Part shown: one piece after another, positions 58,409 to 64,000 of the stretch
How positions within the stretch are numbered: position 1 is the first letter of the stretch
How the letters are laid out: each line of letters opens with the position of its first letter
Assembly: GCF_018448905.1 (NCBI RefSeq)
Contig: NZ_RCWA01000011.1
Location: 62,001 to 126,000, forward strand
Direction: 5' to 3'
Length of the DNA: 64,000 nucleotides
Source of the DNA: Photorhabdus heterorhabditis
GTDB taxonomy: Bacteria > Pseudomonadota > Gammaproteobacteria > Enterobacterales > Enterobacteriaceae
The notes under the pieces: model-generated
What the model was told of the DNA's origin: nothing
Database searches by the model: none
Seen by the model: only the letters and a program-made list of their open reading frames with translations
Translations under genes and position numbers: made by a program

Positions 58409-60295
58409 ATGAGCAAATTATGCCTGCGAGACGCTATTGATAGTGAAGAGATAATAGAACATTGGGTGGAATTCCAATTAGTTGATGAACAAGGTAATCC
58501 GTTAGTTAATATGCCTTATCGTCTGATAAGTCAGGGAGTTCCAAGTAATGAACGTAAAGGTGTGACTAATGATCAAGGATTGCTCAGGGAAGAAAATCTG
58601 CCACTTTACCCAGTAATATTGTATATCAGTGCTCAGCCATTGGCTGATGAAATGGAACAGAGACCATTACGAGAGAAGCGTGATATCAGAGCATCGGTAG
58701 TTAAACCGAAAGCGGAAGTAGAAGGCCACCAATATCGTTATGTGACGATTGGTCAAATAAGTGATGGCTTGCCTGTGATCGATAAATGGAAAGAAAATAA
58801 ACCGCCGCATTACCATTTCCCTAACCCAGTACCGGAAGGTTTTTGCGTTTATGCGATTAGTTGCCGATATGTTCTGGAAGTGTGCCCGTTTCGGGCTTGG
58901 GCGTTATTATTACATCACCAGACAGATTACACTTTGGTGAATGCTTATAATTTAGCGTTAATGGGGGTGCTGGCATATTCTGATGATAATGCTAGTGTAG
59001 CAGGTTCTATCACTCATTTTTTTAACCGGCAGATGTTGGATATATCCCAATTGCCCAATAAAGTAGAAAAAATAGCGCGTTCTCCTATTGCTTATGATGT
59101 GCCATTTCGTGAACGTTATACTGATGTTGTATTTATTGACTCAAAAGCGAGTGTGAGCTTATTCGGAGATACTGAGTTATTTTATGCAGCTAATCAACAA
59201 GATATTATTGTTAGTTGGCGAGGGACAGCCAGTATCAATGATGCTATCACTGATATTATGTACCAGCCCGTGCCATTGGGGTGTGGTGAAGGTGGTGTAT
59301 GCAGTGGTTTTATCGAGAATGGCAAAGTTCATAGGGGTTTTTGGGAGGCATTTAGTCTTATTAGCAAGTTAAAATCTGCTGATTCTGATAATAAAAGTGT
59401 ATTTGATGAAATCAGTGACTTGGCTAAAAACCGAAATTTATTTATTTGTGGGCATAGCTTGGGAGGTGCATTGGGATTATTGCATAGCGCACAACTGAAA
59501 AAATATCATCCTTGTTTGTATAGTTATGGAATGCCGCGAACATTAACCCGTAGTGCGGTAGAGGAACTGGAAGGTATCACGCATTACCGTCATGTGAATG
59601 AAAATGACCTGGTTCCATCCGCGCCTCCGGAAAAAGACCTTGATAACTGGCTTTATAACTATTGGGGGCCGCTGGGCTATCTATTTAGTACTATTGAATT
59701 ATTGGGCTTGACAAAAGGTAATGAAGTTTTCTTGCATCATGGAAAAATAGTTCACTTTTATAAAGCCAATCTGATTATTGAACGGGTGGAAGAGAGAGAT
59801 TCAAGTCACTATATACGGCTCAAAGCCACATTACCGGTTGAAGTAAAATTGTATTTAATTCCGGCGCTGAACCATGAAACAGAAAGTGATATGAAGGCAG
59901 CATTAGAGATTCAGAAAGAATTTTTTAAACATATCAGTGATACTGATAGGAATAAATGGTTTCCACGTAATGAAAACCCGACTTTAAAAGATGCCTTGAG
60001 TGTGCCTGATCACCGTATGCTTAAGTATATTCATTACATTGGCGACCGAATTGCAGAGTTGGCTGAACCGAAGAAATATCATTTTTACCGGGATAAAATG
60101 CGGTTATTTGAAAGAACAATGAAAGAGCGGGATGATATTGTTCCTGATATTCGGCAACGTAATATGTTGTTCTTACATATGGATGATAAATTAAATCAGG
60201 CTCTTATTGATACTAGAAAAAATAAATGGGGGAGTTTGGCTTTAAAACGTTATACGGATAATTTTGTACTAATTGGTGAAGATTGGATGTCGTAA
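58409..60295 (+). CDS. Class 3 lipase domain protein, likely type VI effector
   Basis: 628 residues. The N-terminal domain (about 15-75) reads HWVEFQLVDEQGNPLVNMPY, a transthyretin-like fold common at the start of type VI secretion cargo. The lipase domain (about 175-450) has VSWRGTASINDAITDI, the nucleophile elbow ICGHSLGGALGLL with Ser350, Asp400 in NENDLVPSAPP and His443/444 before KIVHFY. No signal peptide follows from the start chosen; AGGA lies 11 nt upstream. No VgrG, PAAR or obvious immunity gene is adjacent. The lipase assignment is firm; the secretion route and targets are inference. Confidence 0.8.
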   Translation: MSKLCLRDAIDSEEIIEHWVEFQLVDEQGNPLVNMPYRLISQGVPSNERKGVTNDQGLLREENLPLYPVILYISAQPLADEMEQRPLREKRDIRASVVKPKAEVEGHQYRYVTIGQISDGLPVIDKWKENKPPHYHFPNPVPEGFCVYAISCRYVLEVCPFRAWALLLHHQTDYTLVNAYNLALMGVLAYSDDNASVAGSITHFFNRQMLDISQLPNKVEKIARSPIAYDVPFRERYTDVVFIDSKASVSLFGDTELFYAANQQDIIVSWRGTASINDAITDIMYQPVPLGCGEGGVCSGFIENGKVHRGFWEAFSLISKLKSADSDNKSVFDEISDLAKNRNLFICGHSLGGALGLLHSAQLKKYHPCLYSYGMPRTLTRSAVEELEGITHYRHVNENDLVPSAPPEKDLDNWLYNYWGPLGYLFSTIELLGLTKGNEVFLHHGKIVHFYKANLIIERVEERDSSHYIRLKATLPVEVKLYLIPALNHETESDMKAALEIQKEFFKHISDTDRNKWFPRNENPTLKDALSVPDHRMLKYIHYIGDRIAELAEPKKYHFYRDKMRLFERTMKERDDIVPDIRQRNMLFLHMDDKLNQALIDTRKNKWGSLALKRYTDNFVLIGEDWMS

Positions 60296-60405
60296 ATAAT
60301 AAGAAAACAATGTAGTGTAAATATGAGATCTTATAAAGTGCAAGAGTAAAATAGCTCCGTAAGAATATTTCAGTTACTGGATGAAACCAATATGTTGAAG
60401 GTGAC

Positions 60406-60537
60406 TATACCCAATAGACTTCAAGATGGATCGCGACGGTAAGGGAGCGAATCCCCGGGAGCATAGATAACATAGATAACTATGTGACCGGGGTGAGTGC
60501 AGCCAACAAAGAGGCAATTTGAAAGATAACGGGTATA
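60406..60537 (+). repeat. ERIC repeat, subfamily A, with enlarged centre
   Basis: Type A copy with a central tandem expansion (ATAGATAACATAGATAACTA) and a shortened right arm (GTGAGTGC only once). In the spacer between the lipase and yfcD, which holds no gene. Confidence 0.88.
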
Positions 60538-60692
60538 GTTCCTCAGATGTTCTATTTCAGGTTAAGTTAAAAGGTTGCATGAATCGTCCGAAACGAATAC
60601 CGTCTTGTAGTCCTATCAATTTGGTTATTTTGGGTAGATTAATCATTCTATAGATTTGCGATTTCTTGCTAATAAAAAAAGGTTTTTTGCAG

Positions 60693-61238
60693 ATGGAACA
60701 AGAGAATACAGTGGGTATTGAGTGGATCGATATCGTTAATGGAAATAATGAAGTCATTGCCCAGGCTACACGTCAACAGATGCGAGCCCAACGTTTACGG
60801 CACCGTGCCACTTATATCGTCGTTCATAATGGCATGGGGAAAATTTTGGTTCAGCATCGTACAGAAACTAAAGATTTTTACCCGGGAAAACTGGATGCGA
60901 CCGCAGGTGGTGTTGTGCTGATGGGGGAAAATATGTTGGATTCAGCCCGGCGAGAGGCAGAAGAAGAGCTGGGGATTGCAGGCGTTCCTTTTGCCGAGCA
61001 TGGTAGTTTTTATTATGAAGAAGAGAATTGCCGTGTTTATGGCGCATTATTCAGTTGTATCAGCCATGGCCCGTTTGCTTTACAGGCAGCAGAAATTGAT
61101 GATGTATGTTGGTTGACACCGGAGGAGATCACGATTCGTTGTGATGAATTTACATCTGATTCGTTAAAAGCACTTTCTCTGTGGCTAACTCGTAATAATG
61201 ATTTCGATGGAATTACTATTAGTAAAAAAATTGATTGA
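60693..61238 (+). CDS. yfcD: Nudix hydrolase YfcD
   Basis: 181-residue Nudix enzyme, close to E. coli YfcD (180), related to isopentenyl-diphosphate isomerase-type Nudix proteins; substrate unknown. The Nudix box is [20 protein letters not shown] followed by ELGI. N-terminal [20 protein letters not shown] matches the family. The start at 60693 gives MEQENTVG after an AAAGG; ATG or alternative starts upstream are not conserved. Confidence 0.93.
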   Translation: MEQENTVGIEWIDIVNGNNEVIAQATRQQMRAQRLRHRATYIVVHNGMGKILVQHRTETKDFYPGKLDATAGGVVLMGENMLDSARREAEEELGIAGVPFAEHGSFYYEEENCRVYGALFSCISHGPFALQAAEIDDVCWLTPEEITIRCDEFTSDSLKALSLWLTRNNDFDGITISKKID

Positions 61239-61472
61239 TTTAGTTATCTGTTTTAGTTGAATAACCAAGCTCCCAAACGGTGGAGCTTACTGCTTCTGTT
61301 CTTAAATTCCTTTCTTACTCACGGCAGTGAATACTCCTCCTTTTGAATAAGCATTTGTCAGCACATAAGTGTTATAAAGTAACAACAATATTTATTATTG
61401 GTGCTATAGTGACTAGTCATTATATATCCTATATATTGAATATATCCATATGCTGTTATGAGAAGATATACT

Positions 61473-62271
61473 ATGGCAACCAGAATATATTCATCCGCTG
61501 AGGTGAAGAAATCGGTGGAAATCGAGACATGAACTGATCGATCGTAAGATTGATAAAGATGCTGAATATTTAGTTATCAAATTGGATAGCAACATAGCTG
61601 GTAACACTGAATATGGTAAAGCTTTATATGTTGCAGTAAACGCCGCAGTTGCAACGGTGAATTCTATTGCTATTTGTGATGATCATAATTCAACATTATG
61701 TTTTGTGAGTTCAAAAACAGATGATATTTCCCCTGTACTTAAGACCAGTAAGAGAGTGAAGCAGAAAAAAGTAGAACCAGAGATTAACCCCAAAAAGGAA
61801 GTATCCAATAAGATAACAGAAGATAATTCTGTTAGGCGGCTGTCATCTGAACATAAGCAGGATCGTGATGCTCGCTTCTTAGCACGTCGAAAAGCGTTAA
61901 AGGAATTGATTCTGTCAGATTCAACTTGGTTAACCTCAACGGCTATTTCAGATGGGTATGGATTTAAATCTAGTAATAAGAGTGCGGGGCCAAACAGATG
62001 GAAAAACAGTAATAAGATTTTTGCGATTACGGTTGATGGTAAAGATTATTTTCCTCAATATGCCTTGAATGAAGATTTTAAGCCCCTTGATATTGTTAAG
62101 AAAATAATCACATTATTTGGTGATAAAAAGACCTCTTGGGGATTGGCTGTTTGGTTTGGTTCAAATAATAGTTGGTTAGGTAATAAAAAACCCAAAGAAG
62201 TCCTGAAAACAATGCCAGAGCAAGTACTTATTGCAGCTAAAGGTGAATTGGAAAAGGGTGTTCATGGTTAA
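61473..62271 (+). pseudogene. Xre/MbcA/ParS-type antitoxin gene with a frameshift
   Basis: From ATG 61473 the frame reads MATRIYSSAEVKKS and soon stops at 61532. One extra G near 61515 explains this: removing it continues WKSRHELIDRKIDKDAEYLV and onward to the stop at 62271. The C-terminal region (PLDIVKKIITLFGDKKTSWG, then LAVWFGSNNSWLGNKKP) resembles the toxin-binding domain of Xre/MbcA/ParS antitoxins. A RES-like frame overlaps its end. A downstream start at 61582 (TTG) could still give a 229-residue protein. Confidence 0.6.
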
Positions 62272-62482
62272 GAGGAAAGATCAGGAATTACAAAAAACTC
62301 CAGAACTTCCAGAAAGATTGAATATAAGTAATTATTGTGTCTGGAAAGCAGGAAAGCGTATTTATCGTCTTCATCATGAGGCATTTTCTGCTACTCAGTT
62401 TAATCCCGGTTATGGCTCGGGCCGGTTTAGTCCGATAAAAGCAACGGGGGCATTGTATGGTGCCGATAAATATAGGCAGTGA
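62264..62482 (+). pseudogene. Truncated RES-domain toxin
   Basis: 72 residues: after LPERLNISNYCVWKAGKRIY comes RLHHEAFSATQFNPGYGSGRFSPI in two blocks (split here for length: RLHHEAFSATQFNPG, YGSGRFSPI), which match the first part of RES-domain toxins. The frame stops after GALYGADKYRQ, so most of the catalytic domain is missing. It overlaps the antitoxin stop by 8 bp, the usual coupling. The rest of the domain was not found downstream. Confidence 0.6.
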
Positions 62483-62743
62483 TGATCTTGATGATTAGTT
62501 ATTTCGTTGTATTGGTATTAATTGTCAGATTTAATCTACCTTTTCGTATTGAATAAAATGACCTGATGTATAGGCGGTTTAATTTGGTAATAAAACTTCA
62601 GGGTATTCTGCTTGTTATTCTTAGTTGTGGGAAATTAAAATTAGCGTGAGAGTAGAATTCCCGGGCAAGATGTTCTGTCCCGGGCAATTTAATTATTTAA
62701 ACAATGTTGTATTTTATCGTTATATTGAGGCGCCTTATTGATG
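62483..62743. other. Intergenic region before lsrG
   Basis: No gene seen. CCCGGG occurs twice (62660-62665 and 62679-62684) and the two copies can pair as a weak hairpin downstream of lsrG on the minus strand; a terminator role is possible but the T-tract is poor. Confidence 0.4.
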
Positions 62744-63037
62744 TTATTCCGGCATTACACCAATAAATGTCGTTTTCTTCCTTGGTTCAGACATCAGAGA
62801 ATCAAGCTCTTCAACACATTTCAGATAATGAGATGTTTTCTTGTGTTCATTAGCCGCTTTTTCATCAACATAGGCTTCATAAATATAGAAACGGGTTGGA
62901 ATATTTTCATCCCGTAGTACATCAAAACGAAGATTGCCTTCTTCCTCAATTGAACCCAGATGATTTAAGCGGAAAATTTCAAGAAATTTATCTAATTTGT
63001 CTTGTTTAATATTAATTTCAACTAAAGTTACGTGCAT
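62744..63037 (-). CDS. lsrG: AI-2 processing isomerase LsrG
   Basis: 97-residue ABM-type monooxygenase-like protein; acts on phosphorylated autoinducer 2 (P-DPD isomerase). Family blocks: [40 protein letters not shown], and [20 protein letters not shown]. It follows lsrF after 11 bp in the same operon. Confidence 0.94.
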   Translation of the reverse strand: MHVTLVEINIKQDKLDKFLEIFRLNHLGSIEEEGNLRFDVLRDENIPTRFYIYEAYVDEKAANEHKKTSHYLKCVEELDSLMSEPRKKTTFIGVMPE

Positions 63038-63048
63038 CTTAATCCCCC

Positions 63049-63924
63049 TTATTCTTTTTCACTTAAAAACAACTCATAAGCTTTGCTGGCACTTTCATTC
63101 TGATGTACTACGGCTTGAACGGCTTTTAACATGGCAACCGGTGCTTCGGATTGGAAAATGTTACGACCCATATCAACACCGGCGGCGCCTTGATCAATTG
63201 CCTGATAACACATCTCCAGCGCCTCTTTTTCTGGGAGTTTTTTACCACCAGCAATCACAATAGGAACTGGGCATCCGCTAGCAATACGTTCAAAGCCAGT
63301 ATCGACATAGTAAGTTTTGATAATTTGCGCGCCCATTTCGGCAGCAATACGAGTCGCCAGAGAAAAATAACGTTGATCCCGAACCATATCTTTACCAACA
63401 CCGGTTACCGCCATAGTTGGCATACCGTAACGCATTCCTTGATCGACTAACTTAATAATATTCTTGATTGATTGATGTTCATGCTCAGAGCCGATATATA
63501 CCTGAGCCGCTACCGCACAAACATTCAGACGCAAGGCATCTTCCATCGTAACCGCGACCGCTTCATTGGACAGTTCCGTCAGGATAGAATTGGCACCAGA
63601 AGCGCGCAAGACTACAGGTTTATTAGTTGCCGGTGGAACCTGACTACGCAGAATACCGCGCGTACACATTAATACATCGGTATGAGGAAATAGGGGGGCA
63701 ATATTAATATCAATGCGTTCAAGACCAGTTGTTGGTCCTTGGAAATAACCGTGGTCGAAAGCCAACATAACAGTTCGGTTGGTTTTGGGATTGAAAATCC
63801 GTGATAGTCGTGATTGCATTCCCCAATCAAGTGCGCCACAGCCTTTCAGTTCAAACAGACTATTCTTCTGTGGAACATCAACACCAAAATCTTTACCGTC
63901 TTTAATATCGTCTAAATCTGCCAT
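63049..63924 (-). CDS. lsrF: AI-2 thiolase-aldolase LsrF
   Basis: 291 residues, the E. coli length. Last step of AI-2 catabolism; an aldolase-fold enzyme that transfers an acetyl group from P-HPD to CoA. Seen: [20 protein letters not shown], the Schiff-base-type lysine segment [20 protein letters not shown] and [17 protein letters not shown]. The start at 63924 ([15 protein letters not shown]) is preceded on the minus strand by AGGAGAAG. The rest of the lsr operon lies beyond the right edge. Confidence 0.95.
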   Translation of the reverse strand: MADLDDIKDGKDFGVDVPQKNSLFELKGCGALDWGMQSRLSRIFNPKTNRTVMLAFDHGYFQGPTTGLERIDINIAPLFPHTDVLMCTRGILRSQVPPATNKPVVLRASGANSILTELSNEAVAVTMEDALRLNVCAVAAQVYIGSEHEHQSIKNIIKLVDQGMRYGMPTMAVTGVGKDMVRDQRYFSLATRIAAEMGAQIIKTYYVDTGFERIASGCPVPIVIAGGKKLPEKEALEMCYQAIDQGAAGVDMGRNIFQSEAPVAMLKAVQAVVHQNESASKAYELFLSEKE

Positions 63925-64000
63925 TTTTCTTCTCCTAACTAGCTTACACTGGGCCAGCAACCACGAATGGCGGAGATTGCCGGACAATAGAATTAGAAAT

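Overview
The window is a chromosomal segment of an enteric gamma-proteobacterium, most likely Photorhabdus (Xenorhabdus is the nearest alternative). This is judged from the proteins and gene order: much of the backbone follows the E. coli map between nupC and the yfc genes, with AT-rich spacers, at least sixteen full or partial ERIC repeats, a complete hut cluster, a tct transport cluster and part of an lsr operon. No rRNA, CRISPR array, intact prophage or intact insertion sequence was seen.

Layout. 1-6.9 kb: nupC, a ypeB-like gene, two tRNA-Ala, gltX, a tRNA array (three Val, two Lys, then three degenerate Lys copies, two of which carry a 64-nt structured insert in the T-loop), glk, an AT-rich spacer and tRNA-Arg(CCT). 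7-15.2 kb: outer-membrane lipid and fatty-acid genes mlaA, fadL, yfcZ, fadI, fadJ, then sixA and smrB. 15.4-23.9 kb: histidine utilisation (hutI-hutG, hutC, hutU-hutH and a permease), sitting between smrB and prmB, which are neighbours in E. coli. 24.1-31 kb: prmB, aroC, yfcA, epmC, yfcL, a type II toxin-antitoxin cassette between 43-bp direct repeats, and mnmC. 31.1-34.1 kb: a LysE/Lrp pair and unknown small genes in front of fabB. 35.6-46.4 kb: mostly accessory DNA with tctCBA, tctD and an interrupted tctE, lipoproteins, a DUF4431-type protein, tnpB remnants split by ERIC repeats, an EamA exporter and an AraC remnant. 46.4-57.7 kb: the conserved string pdxB-usg-truA-dedA-accD-folC-dedD-cvpA-purF-ubiX, then yfcH and yfcG on the other strand. 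58.4-62.5 kb: a large class 3 lipase that looks like a type VI effector, yfcD, and a decayed Xre/RES-type module. 62.7-64 kb: lsrG and lsrF of the AI-2 operon, which runs off the right edge.

How the genes work together. FadL imports long-chain fatty acids, FadI/FadJ oxidise them and FabB makes unsaturated ones; FadR-like operators are visible in front of fadL, fadI and fabB, and a FabR palindrome in front of fabB. HutH, HutU, HutI and HutG take histidine to glutamate, with identical palindromes in front of hutI and hutU as likely HutC operators. A PurR box precedes cvpA-purF. TctCBA would import citrate or another tricarboxylate, but its sensor TctE has a stop codon just before the phospho-acceptor histidine.

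The most unusual signal is the pair of 64-nt inserts in the degenerate tRNA-Lys copies. Their eleven differences fall only in hairpin loops or as three compensatory base-pair changes. Next come the toxin-antitoxin cassette that duplicates the 3' end of mnmC, the tnpB remnant interrupted by nested ERIC elements, and four genes with an ERIC element in the same orientation 21-32 nt upstream of the start codon.
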